Source of the DNA: Formicarius rufipectus
Lineage: Eukaryota > Chordata > Aves > Passeriformes > Formicariidae
Reading direction: 5' to 3'
NCBI GenBank assembly: GCA_013399695.1
Contig: VXAU01001993.1
Location: 268,284-332,283, forward strand
DNA: 64,000 nt
Shown here: piece after piece, positions 45,401 through 57,400 of the stretch
How the letters are laid out: each line of letters begins with the position of its first letter
Numbering within the stretch: position 1 is the stretch's first letter
Made by a program: the position numbers and the translations under genes
The notes under the pieces: model-generated
What the model saw: only the letters and a program-made list of their open reading frames with translations
The model's database searches: none
Told to the model about the DNA's origin: nothing

Positions 45401-48400
45401 TTTTATGTTCAATTTTTAAATGTTTAGTTTAGTTTCAACTAAAAAGCAAACCATTCTCCCCTCAGCCACGTGCCTCCTCATCTCCAGCTCCGAAACATTC
45501 TTGGGGATCCATAGCAGCACTACCCCCATTATTAATACTGAAAAGCAAAGGGGCTACAAATTGCTCAGGGGCTGCAATCTCTTTCTCCCCTCCCCACGCT
45601 CACATCCTTGGGGTAATTCCATGCCTTTGCTCCTAATTGATGGAGTGGCTCTGGAAATGGTAGCAGGCACCCACTGCGGTGCCACCAGTTCATAAGTCCC
45701 AATAATTCAACCTGCCGCCTGGAATTTGCCTTTCATATCCCTCAGCTAAGCCCCAGCAGGGCTGCTGAAATTATGAAATGATTTCTCCCCCTCGCCGTTC
45801 TCCGTTCCAGCCTCAGTGAATCTTGCATTAAACCGGGATCAGGACAGATTAAACTATAATATGCTGTGGTATTAGCAGTTGCAAATGAAGACTTAGCTGA
45901 GGGGTTTAACCCCTTTGCCTGACTTCGACTCAAAACGACTGTCAGGAAGTGATTCGTAATCATCTTTTGGGACATCTTTTGGAGATAAAATGGTGGAGCC
46001 AATCCCATTGTGCTCAGATAAACTGGAGTGCTGTGAGAGATCATTTCTGCAGCACCATTTTTCATTTCTGCTCTGAAAGACTCCATAAAACTTCTTGATT
46101 TTAATTTGCACAGCTGGAGAGGCTCACTGAGACACAGAGTCCTCATCCCCATGTTCTCCACATGCTTTGGTGCTATATGTGTACTTGCATTTTATGTTGC
46201 ATCAATTTAGCATCATCATTGGAGAGAATCATGGATTTCAAGAAGAACTATAAATCTTTGTTTTCAAGAGTCCTCTCATGGTAAGAAAGAAGTAGGATTT
46301 GATCCATCTTTGTGGACTTGACAGAGGTGCAGAGACCTCTTGGTGGTGGAGGAGCAACCCAAAGCAAGGTTGGTCCATAGAATGCTGCAGGCACATAGAA
46401 GTTCCCATCCATCATCCCCAACAGAGACAATTTGAGATAAAATATTATCATCGATGAGCAGATGCTGATGTTGATCCTTGAAATGCAAAGCCACCAGGAC
46501 AGCAGATGGCTCCAAGACATCCACCCCAGTGCCAAGCCTTTTTATCTATGGTAAAATATTTAGAAAATGCTGACTTTGGTGCAGTGATAGAAAACGCCAA
46601 GACACTGGGAGAAGTCATTGCATGATAGAGGAGATAGTGAATGTTGCAATTTTAAAGTTTTTGTTTGTTTGGTTGGTTGGTTTGGTTTGGTTTGTTTCTT
46701 GAAAAGGTCTAGAGGGAACACTTCCAGTGTGGCTTGGGAGTTAGGTTTGCACCACCAGGTTCTTAGAAGCTGGGAGGGAATGGATGGATGGATGGATGGA
46801 TGGATGGATGGATGGATGGATGGATGGATGGATGGATGGATGGATGGATGGATGATGTGGGGTAGATAGACACAGAAACAAAAATAGTGGGCATTATGGG
46901 AGGTCTCCTTTGTCCTCTGCAGGCACCCACTCTTCCCGCTGCTGACGTTGCTCTTTGAGAAGTGTGAGCAGGCAACACAGGGCTCTGAGTGCATCACCTC
47001 AGCCAGCTTCGACGTTGACATCGAGAACTTTGTCCACCAGCAGGAACAGGAGCACAAGCCCTTCTTCAGTGATGACCCTGAGCTGGACAACCTGGTACAG
47101 ACAGCTGGGGCTTAGCAGATGCTTTTTTTGGGGTTGGCAAGAAGGTAGGGGGTGAGGACCAAGTTAAAGTCTACCACCATGTCTTTGGGCTCTGTAGTGT
47201 TGGCCATCTTGGCAATGTTCTCCATAGACCTTATGACATTTCCAGTACCTTTACTAAGATCTTTTGCAGAAAATCCCCTGTGAGAACAAACCCCTACCCC
47301 ATTCTTGTCTAGTTTTCCCACACAAACTCCATGGGGTCATTGAGGCTTCTGGAAACAGTGTCAAGGTCGCTGGATGATTTGTGCCCCAAAACTTGCAGTC
47401 TCTGTAGGAATGGCTGCTCTTCAGTGCAACACGCATCAGCATTCTTGTCCACCTTGAAGTGTGATGGTCAACTCTTGTCCTAGAAGCAGGGTAAAGACAG
47501 AGCTTTTTCCATAAATGGAAAATAGTTTGGGACACACTGGACCAGTTTTGGTGGCAACCCGAATTTCTACTGTACCAGTTGCTGCTGGAAGGTGCCTTAA
47601 AAGATTCTGTTTGGAATGGAGATTTTCTCTTCTGCAAACCTCAGGAAACATCCCTGAATCCCATTATTTTCTCCAGAAGGCATCCACATGTGGTCTCCAT
47701 GGAAAGCGTGTGGGTAGACAGGTCCATGGCAACATCCTGATGCTCTGTGAGCAAATTGTGAAGGTCTTAAGGGGCAATTTTGCTCGCCTCTGATGATGCA
47801 AAGAGCAAAACACTGGGAGTTGACATGTCCCCTGGGATATGTAGAAGAGGGATTTCCCTCCCAGAAAAGAAGAAGAAATACCAGGCAACTCAAAGGCAGC
47901 TTTTTCTAAGTATTACAGATACTAAGGAGGTGATTTTGGATGATGATCAGTCACAATGGAAAGAAGAATGAGCAAAACTCATCCAGATGCAAGTACTACT
48001 CCTTTCCTAAAAAAACCAAGAGCTGGTTTCAAGATGGAGTAAAACCCACACCTTTTGTGCCTGATTTCAGCTGGTGGAGGAGAGTTTTGCAAAAATCTCT
48101 GTGCAAAGCCCTTTTGCAGATTACTGAACCCATTTTGCAATAACATACTCAAGAACACAAAATGCTCTGGGACAAGCAATCAAAAAACCCCCAACCCAGT
48201 CAATGTTTTGCATTATTTCAATTTTGAGACTAAATGTGCATCTGATGCCGTAGTACACCAACAAAACCCCATTGCATTAGATTATGTAAAAATGGGTGTA
48301 ATGATCTAGCAGGACAAGAAATGGAGCCAGATGAAGCAAAAAAAATGTAAAATTTTGGGGAAGGAAAACCTATTTCTACACATTTCGAGGTGAAACATCC

Positions 48401-51400
48401 TCAGCAAATAGTGCAGGAGTTGTGTCCACACTCGTTATTTTCACTGAGGTTTTTTGTGATTCTTAAAACAACTCCTTCACCAATCATGTTCTTTGGGCAT
48501 ATTTTGGAGAAACTCCTGCTGCCAAGGTGAAATTTGGCCATGGGCAGTTGCACTGATTCCGTGTAGCACTTGATACAGTCGTATTTATCTGTAGCTATAT
48601 CTTTCTATATCTATATCTGTAGCTATATCCCTATCTCTGTGTATGTGGGTTTGCCGTATTACTAGTACATATCTGTATGTGTATGTTCTATCCAGTACCC
48701 AGAACTCCTTCAAAAGCCATCCAGATTGGTCAGTGTGGAACATCTGCATCATGACAGAGGAGACACGTAATATGATGCTGAAGAAGGACCATTCCTGTTG
48801 TGGGAGGCACTAACTGAAGGGAATTTTGGGTGAAAAAGCCTTGCAGTGCTCAAAATTCAACACTTCAGTCTGTTCATGAGCTGGCACATTTTTCCTGTTT
48901 ACACTGTCCTTTTTTGTTATTTTTTCAGTGTTGGTTTTTTTTTTAATGCCACCAATTTGCTGGATATTGGTGATGGCAGAGCAGAGATGAAAAGGCCAGT
49001 GGCATTAGCTATCATTAGAATAAGAGTCATGTATTCCTCACTGCCAAGATTCACATAATTAGAAATTAGAAAAAGGTCAGATCTCACCATTATCAACTCA
49101 ATCAGCTGCCGAGTGCCACACAGTCAATTAATTCAGCATCTGTATTTTTTACAACCCTGCGCACGTACGCCGTCGGACTGTAACTCTTTATCCGGACAGA
49201 TATACGACGCAGCAGAGCAGGGACATAAAATGAGACCCTAAGCAAATGAGCTGAGATAATTGAGAGATTTATTTTTTATACATGTATGTGTCAGGTCTTC
49301 TTGCCTTTGCCCTTGAACATTGACTTTCATGGCCATTGAGCCCTGGGAGGATGCGGAAAGCTGGGGCATGACACCTCCACCTTGTGCTTTGCCTGTGCCA
49401 GCTGCAGAGGAGGGGGAAAAAAAATGAGAGGGGAAAAAAAGAGATCTTTCCATCCACAGCCTGTCATCCCTGTTGTTCAGCAACCAAAAATTGACTTTCT
49501 CCATCACAGAGCCACCACTGGAGTTTGGCCCTGGATTTTTCAGGATGTTTCCCAACCATGGCGACTTGCAGTTTGTAAAGATGACCCCTAAAATTTGCAA
49601 GTTAAAAACACCCTTTGAAATGCAAAGACTCTTTGTCACATGAAACAGGATTTATTGCCTCAGAGTGAATAGCTGAAATTTTATATATTATGCAAGATTT
49701 CAAACAGCAGCTATAAAACTTAAGGTTTCAGCTTGGCAAAAGGAATGTTTTATGTGTAAATTTTTAAAGTTTTATGGGGTACGTTTTAATGAGGACCAGG
49801 CTTTGCACTAGCAACAGCTCATGGCTGAGTTGCAGCCCTGTAATCTTGTTAGAAGAAGTGCCCTCTGGAGAATAACCAAACACTTTTCAACATTCAGAGT
49901 TTTGGCTTGGACTTTTTTTGGGCATGGGAAGCAATTCCCATGAAGGCAGTGGTGAATTTAGTGATTTTTGTTCCTCTTGGAATTTCAGAGTCTGGGATGG
50001 GTTTTAGGAAAGAATATTTGTTTTTCTGGTGTATCAGTTCCACATTAAATTTTGGGTGAGAATATTGTTTTGTTTTTTTTTTTATTTTTTTTGCAAGGGA
50101 AGAATTATTGTAACTTGGCCGTTTTGTGCCCTTGTGTAGATGGTGAAGGCAATCCAGGTGCTGCGCATTCACCTCCTGGAGTTAGAGAAGGTCAATGAGT
50201 TGTGCAAGGACTTTTGCAACCGCTACATCACCTGCCTCAAAACCAAGATGCACAGTGACAACCTACTCAGGAATGACCTGGGGGGGCCTTACTCCCCCAA
50301 CCCCTCCTCCATCAGCCTCCACCCCCAGGTAACCACTTAAAATTCTTCTCTAGTCACCATTATTGCACAATGGGCAAGTTGGGCCAACAAGGTTTCAGAG
50401 TTGCTCTGTAGCAGTTGTGGCTTCCTTGAAGTCCATCTCCAATAATGAAAAAAAACCATATCTTGCTTATATAGTGCAACAAATGATGCTGTGGTGATTT
50501 TTCCTGTATTTTTCTGTTTTATGGCCTTTTTTTCCATGGGTTTGGTAGAGCTGCAACCCCTGTGTTTTTGGCTCTGCAAAAAGGAAAGTGGAGGACTTCT
50601 CCTAAGATCTCACATCAGTATCATCAAGAAGTTATCATTTTTTCATGAAAAAATAGTACTTACTGGCAGAAGGGACAGAAACATCATCATTGTCTTCACT
50701 GCTTCTCCCTTCCTGTTTTGTTTCATGGCAGGTCAACAGATGTTTTGAGGCTCTTTTTGGCTTCACTGCTCCTTTTTGGGCCTCAACACATCTTACCATT
50801 CTCCCCCAGCGTGATCAACATTTCCTTCACTTCCTTTTTGCATAATTTGGATTTTAGCGGGAGAAGAAAACATTTGGTGCCTCAAGAATAGTGGATGAGT
50901 ACAAGGAAGTGTTCTGTTTCTGAGAATTGCAGAAATACCAACTGAAATGGCAAAACCAAGCTTCACCTTTGTGGTTTTTTGAGGAAAATAAGGGATTGTA
51001 ACTTAATATTTGGAAAAGAAGTTGCCCATGGGTTGGGATTTTCATACGCATCTGCAGTGCAGGGAATAACTCTTGTCTGGTTGCATCCCAAGAACCTTGA
51101 TGTTATATTGTATGTCCCTAGGGGAGATGTCTCTCTCAGACACTTGGTTTTTGGGGAGAGAAAAATGAAATTTAAGGTTGTACAATCCCACTGGAAATAA
51201 CTGCAGCCAACCCAAAATAACCCAGGCAGCTCCTGGGGTTCTCCCTAAAAAGGAGGAAGGTAATGGTGACTTTTTAGGGCCTTTCAGGGCATTTTTAAGA
51301 TAGTAGACTGAAAAAAAGTACCATTTTTAGTAGTTCAGCTTCAGGTGCTGCAGAGTGTGAAGCTCCCAACATGATGAGTGAAAAAAACCCAGAAAAGTTC

Positions 51401-54400
51401 CATTTCTTGTTTGAGTTCCCTGAAAGCACCAAGCCACTTAATCATTGATCTAAAAAACCCCATCCTCACTCTATTTTCTAATAATCTCTAGAAATGGACT
51501 TATTATCCCTTCACTGCTTTATGGTAGCATTCCTTATGATCAAAATTAGCAAGACACTTGCATAAAAGAGAACAATAATTGCTCAATGAGCATCTCGTTT
51601 GTAATTTATTAGTTTCTTTTATTGTGCATTGCCATGGCAACAGCTCACATCCCGGGTGATGAGAGAGATGTTAGATATGAGCCGACGAAGCTCCTGGTCC
51701 CAGAAAATGGAGATGCACGTTTTTTATCAGTAATTTTCATGAAAATAATAAGTGAAGGAGTTAATGAGATGGAAAGCCTTCCTGTGGCTATTGTGATTTT
51801 TTTCCCCCTCCTTTCCTTTTTTTTTTTTTTTTTTCCCCAAAGTGTTGATCTAATTAGAATGCATCGGTCAGGAAAAGTAATGAGGATTTAGTGCTTCACA
51901 AGGAGGTAGGGATCATATCAGAAAATTAGCACGAGTCTTTGGAAAATATTCAGGCCCATGGAGAGGTACCAAGCATCTCTGATTCCTGCAGACCCGGAGC
52001 TGCTGCTGTTTCCCTTCCGGGCAAGAATTGAAAGTTGAGGAATTCAAGTGAGGATTTGTAAGCAGTTGCTAAATAAGTGGAAACACGCCCAGAAAAGACT
52101 CAGCTGGAGGGGGATTTTCAGCAGGCTACAAGAGCTGAAGTATTTGCAGTGATGGACCAGAAGGAGCCACTATCTCATCTAGTCATTGAATGAGGATGAC
52201 ATGCTGGTGGCAATACAACAACAAATGTTTTCTAAGTATCCAGCTAAGCAACGTCAAGTGTCTGAGTGCTTCAACTCATTGAGCTGGATGGATAAATTTA
52301 CGTGGATAAGGCTTAAAAAATAGGATGAAAATACTTTATATCCATCAGTTGAGTTTTAGGTGCCAAAGATGCTCCAGAGAGATGAAAAATCATGGGATCA
52401 GTGTTTAAAAAATGGCAAGTAGGATGATTTCTCTAATTATCGATCTACTTGTCTCATGCTGATGGCAGGTGCAAGAGCAAATGGGTCAGTAATTTAGGAT
52501 TTAAAAAAAAAAAAGTCTAAATAAAAAAAATATACTTAAAAAGTCTAAATGCCAAAATGGAATTAATAAAAGAATGAGGTTGCTCAGCAAATAGGTTTTG
52601 TTGGAATTTGGGAGGAGTGTCAATCATTTTGTTAGGAGATACACCAAGTTTGTAATGAAAGCGAAATAGTTCAGGTTTCTGCCAAGATTTTTACCACAGG
52701 ACAGCATGTTAAAAAAATTGTGGATATACAATAACAAGGATGTCAAACAAAACTGGGAAAACAATGTCTGGAGCGGTAAAAATGTCATCACAGGACAATC
52801 ACTGTAGGATTTCCTTGGTGTATCCAGAAGGGCCCTTGGCCTGGCGTTATTTGTGCATTTGAAGATGGAAAATGCAGACATTTCTGGAAATATAAAAGAA
52901 AATGCTTGGAGATGATGGGGAGAAAACACTGAAACAGATCTTTTGACTGTTGCTGAAATCTTATGTTGCAAAGTCTGGAGAGGACTCCCGCTGCTGGCCA
53001 AGTTTGGGTGATAAGTTAGGGGTTTTCCCATGTGATGAACCTTCATGATCTTATTGATGTTTTTCTGCCCTGTTTTCTCCATTGCATTCCTCACTTTGTG
53101 CTTTGTTCTGTGGAGGAGTTGTAAGCCCCTTTGTCTTGCAGGTTCACAAAGCAATTCCCCTTCCATTTTTTTTGGTTGTTTTTCACTTGACTTCCTTCCT
53201 TCAGTCCTCATCAGGCCCTTTTTAATCCCCTCCTTTCATCTAATGAAGACATTCTTTAGTTTTTCAGACAGGAGTGGGAGAAGGGAGGTACTTCTTTCAG
53301 GGTGGAGTCCTCTCTTAACAAATTTAACCCAATGCTTAAAGTAAGTCCAACTTTCCTTGAACACCAAAGGGGTCCTCACTACTCTCCACTTGCAAGAAAA
53401 ACCCCACTGCTAAGCCAATCACATCAGGAACCACAGCGCTGTTGAGGATATTTAAATTGAATCAAGTTTTGTATTTTTCAGCTCTCGTTTCAGGTTGACA
53501 GTGATGAAATATGTATTTTCAGGACAACATTTCTTCTTCTCAAATTCCTTCTCCATAGAATGATTTGGGTTGGAAGGGACCTTAAACTTAATCTCATTCC
53601 AACCTCCTGCCGTAGGTGGGCACACCTCCTCCTAGACCAGGGTGCTGGTGGTTGGAGGCTGACAGTTGGGTTGGTAAAACTCAATGCAGTGCTTCTCTAT
53701 ATAGATTTTAATTTATCCAAGTTTGCCCTGTGGACAAGCCTGGATTTCTCTGTTACTTAAACCCAACTTTTCTCTCATCTCTATCCACCCACCCATTCAT
53801 GAAGGAGCCTTATGAATCATCTTTCATGAGATTGAGTTTGGACAGCTCTTTCTCAGAAAAGTCATGCGTTTCTTTTTTTTCCAAATAATCCAAATTTCCC
53901 CAGGTCCAAATAATTTTCAAAAAGTTAGGATGAGACTGACATTTTTAGCCATTGTGTGTCACCCAAAAATAAATGTCTGTGCTATAAAGCAGAAGAGGAA
54001 GGTCAGCAGCTCAAGTAGCACTGAATTTTAGCATGCACTTACCCTTTCACACCTGGACATTTTCCTTATTGTAAGAAAGGAGTTCTTTTGTGCAATGCAG
54101 TATGTTCCAGGTCTCTTCATCAAAGTAACTTTTAATTTGGAGAAATGATGTTTTGCCATTGGTCAGTGCTGAGATGTAGACCTGCAGAGCCACCTAGTGA
54201 TGCATTTTTTTCACACTCAGGTTTCAAAATTGCTGGAAACATTTCAACGTGAAGGTGGTGCGGTACTGGCACAGGTTGCCCAGAGCAGCTGTGGTTGCCC
54301 CATCCCTGGGAGTGTCCAAGGCCAGGTTGGACGGGGCTTGGAGCAACCTGGGCTGGTGGAAGGTGTCCCTGCCCATGGCAGGGGGTTGGAACAAGGTGGG

Positions 54401-57400
54401 CTTTAAGTTCCCTTCCAACCCAAACCATTCTAGGATTCCATGAACTTGAGTCTCAAAATGTAAAATATTTTCCACTGCAGCAAAACTGCCAAGCATAATA
54501 GAATTTGGCTGACATTTGCAATCTGAGGCAATTGGTATGCAAAATATATTTTTTAAATCTTCTTGGAGGTATTTATCTGTATTTATTTTAAGGCAGAGAC
54601 TCCACTTCCATTGGGTACCTTTGGTTTCACAGTTCTGTTGCAGAAACACCTTGAATTCCTTTAATGTCTTTTTCTAATAATTACCAATATTTTGCCTTTT
54701 TGGACACCACCAAGGTGGTGTTTTGGGACAGTTTTCCTCAACACCACAAAACCCCACAATTTTTGTTATCATAAAATGCTGTTGAAAATAGCTTTGACCA
54801 CTGTATCTGGAAACAGCAGTTTCTTTGTTCCAGTTTTATGATATTCCAAATGATTTCTTACGAATGAACTTCCAAAAACAGTCTTCCAAATACCCTTCTT
54901 TAGGAAGAATCATGGGAGAACAAGGCAGGAGAGGAAAGCTAGAGGTCTTCAGGCTGCTCCAAATCTCTTGGCTGTATCTGACTGCTTTTTCAGGTTCTCC
55001 TGAATCATGCTTTGTTTTCTATGAATATGTCCACCGTGTTTGTTAGCCAGATGCTTAGCAAGAGCCAAGTCCAAGTGCGTGCAAAAGAGACTGATTTTCG
55101 CTCTGTGTATGATGAGAAATCCTCAGTTTTCAAACCACATTCCTTAGGAGACTGAAAGGAGGGAAGGGACACTAAAAAAGAAGTATTTTATGGTTGTATT
55201 TGCATTTTTAAAATTAATTCAGCTGGGGAGTGAAAAATTCACCGCATTTGCAGCAATATTTCCAGATGAATTCAGATTATCAATGAAGAGGACAAAAATA
55301 ACATGTAGCAAAGATGTTGGGTACAAAGTTTTGGACTCGGCATCACAGATGGAGAAAATGCATTAAAGGAGGTTTTAATAGCAAAAGCATGAATTTTATT
55401 GAGAACCATTGCACAGACAAAATGGTGGTTACTGATAAGGAAAAAGCTGCATGAGTGTGATGGGGAAAAGGAGAAAAAAGGAACAGACCTCACATTTCCC
55501 CCCCCGGCCCCCACCCAGCAATCGGAAATGCATTGACGTGGACACAGACCACCCAGCTCCCTGTGGAATGACACCCCCAGGTCTTGATGTAAAATGAGTT
55601 GATTGGTGCATTCAGATTCCCATCTCTGTAGTTCTGTTGTGTTTGCAGCTTTTTCCACTCTCACCACTTTTGCATAGTCACCTTTTCCAGTGTTGTTGCA
55701 CATCACTAGTCCAGAGAAATTCTCTTTTCTTAACCCAAGTAATAGGTTTTCTGAAGAAATGCACCAAAATGTAAGAAAAATTAATAAAAAGGTGGGAAAA
55801 AAACCTCCTTTGTTGACATTTTGTTCAGCACTTGAGAACCAGCTGGACACCAGGGAAGAGATGCAAAACAGGAAAATGGGTAGAAAAGAGAGAAAGAAAT
55901 AGGTGGTTTTATTTCCATTCCAGCTGGATGAATTAGAGAGATATAGTTATCTTGGACTTATTTTGAAATGATGGTTTTATCAATATTATTTGCAAAATCG
56001 TGCCTATTTGAGAGGTCAGAGTACATTGCTCTCACATTGAGAGTGCCTCAATTACGGCACTCTCCCCTTCTCAAAATGTCCAATTAAATACCCAAACAGT
56101 CATTTAAATATTCAAATAAATAATAGTCAAATAATCATCAAATTTGGCGTCTTTGTACTCACATGCAGGAGCTGCTCCAGGGACAGGGCTGATAATAAAA
56201 TTACAGCTTTTGACTAAAAACATGTCAAATTTTGCACAAAATTATCTTAAAGTTGCAAGGAACCATATCAAATGGCATTATATTATTATTTATTTCATTA
56301 TTTTACTGTTTTGGCAAAGTGAAACTGTTCTCACCTGGACTTATAGCAAATGCTGCATCATCCAGTGCTGGTCAAAGCATCAAGAAAATAAAAATATTTT
56401 GAAAGAAAAAGATGGAAGAAATTCCTTCTGGTCTATCATACGCTTTTTTTCCCCTTCCATTTTTCCTTATGGAAATAGTTGCTGCACAAAGAAAGTGAGT
56501 TTGGGGAAGATGCTAAGTGGGAGCTTTGCAGAGGCTAAATCCTTGTTTTTTCCATCTTTTTTTTGCAATTGCATCAAACAGAAAAATCCCTCTTTCTGCA
56601 ATTTTACCTGTTAAACCAATGGAATAGAAAGAGCAATGGGGTAAATTTACTGGAGGGGGAAAAATTAAACCTTTTGTGCTCCCACGTGTTAGAATTCATG
56701 GTTTAATTTTTTTTTCTGCAGGAGATGCTGCAGAGCTCCCCAGCAGCACTGCCACCTGCATCCAACCCGCCGCCGGGCATTGTGGTGCCCGCAGCCGCGC
56801 TGCCACCGGGCAACTTGGCCATGAGCACCAGCAGCGGCTCACCTGCCATGCCAGGTAAGGACCACAGGGAAGGCTGGTGGGTGTGTAGAAATTTGGGGGA
56901 TTCAGAACCCCTACAAGTGTTTTTTTCTGTAGGTGGAGCCTTGTACCAACCAGTGACGATGGTGACGTCACAGGGCCAGGTCCTTGCCCAAGCCATTGCC
57001 CCCGGAGCCGTGCAGATCCCCAATGCCCAGGTAAGACCTTCCCATGGCAAATTTCTGTTTCACCCAATACTTTGCACTGCAACAAGCAGAGTCCCCCAGT
57101 TTCTCCATAAATTTGCAGAATCACAGAATATGCTGAGTTGGAATTCAGTCCTGAAAGTATCCTAAATTTTTAATTATCAAGAAATATTGAATAAATCCAT
57201 CAGCAAGATGCCCTTGGGGTACCCAACAACTTATAGCAGTAATCTAATGAGTTATAGCAATGCCTATAATACTGTTATAAAATATTACAATATATAACAA
57301 TGTACATAATATTATATTTTGCCATCAACAATACTTGATATATTACAATGTATAATAGAACATATTTCATTCTATTTTATATGCTATATCATATATTGTA

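Larger units (their letters stand above)
42769..46922 (+). other. Intron 2 (4154 bp)
   Basis: It starts with an ATTA/ATGCAT-rich stretch (42775-42960), followed by AT-rich DNA (43255-43450), a T/G-rich simple stretch (about 45270-45425), a complex block that may be conserved (about 45745-45990) and an ATGG microsatellite just before exon 3. Confidence 0.8.
47095..50139 (+). other. Intron 3 (3045 bp)
   Basis: It contains a TATCTG-like simple stretch at 48578-48690 and a dense CpG cluster at 49160-49209. The rest shows no recognised gene or repeat. Confidence 0.75.
50329..56721 (+). other. Intron 4 (6393 bp)
   Basis: It contains two CR1 fragments (53553-53645 on - and 54247-54441 on +), a complex block around 51480-51900 with an RFX-like palindrome, and a CTCF-like site at 54189. 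Two reverse-strand open frames of 192 and 195 codons (55272-55850 and 52624-53211) show no recognised domain. Confidence 0.75.

Noticed and set aside
46560..47090. 176-codon reverse open frame with (SIHP)n repeat
   Set aside because: It is the antisense of the ATGG microsatellite and of PKNOX2 exon 3.
47110..47900. Run of overlapping reverse-strand frames that looked like a decayed coding block
   Set aside because: The frame changes often and no protein family was recognised. A translated search would be needed to claim a retrocopy.
52624..53211. 195-codon reverse-strand open frame in intron 4
   Set aside because: No recognised domain, mixed composition and hydrophobic end, no supporting splice or promoter context. 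Several frames of this size are expected by chance in 64 kb.
55272..55850. 192-codon reverse-strand open frame in intron 4
   Set aside because: No recognised family. Ser/Phe/His-rich content follows the base composition of the - strand.
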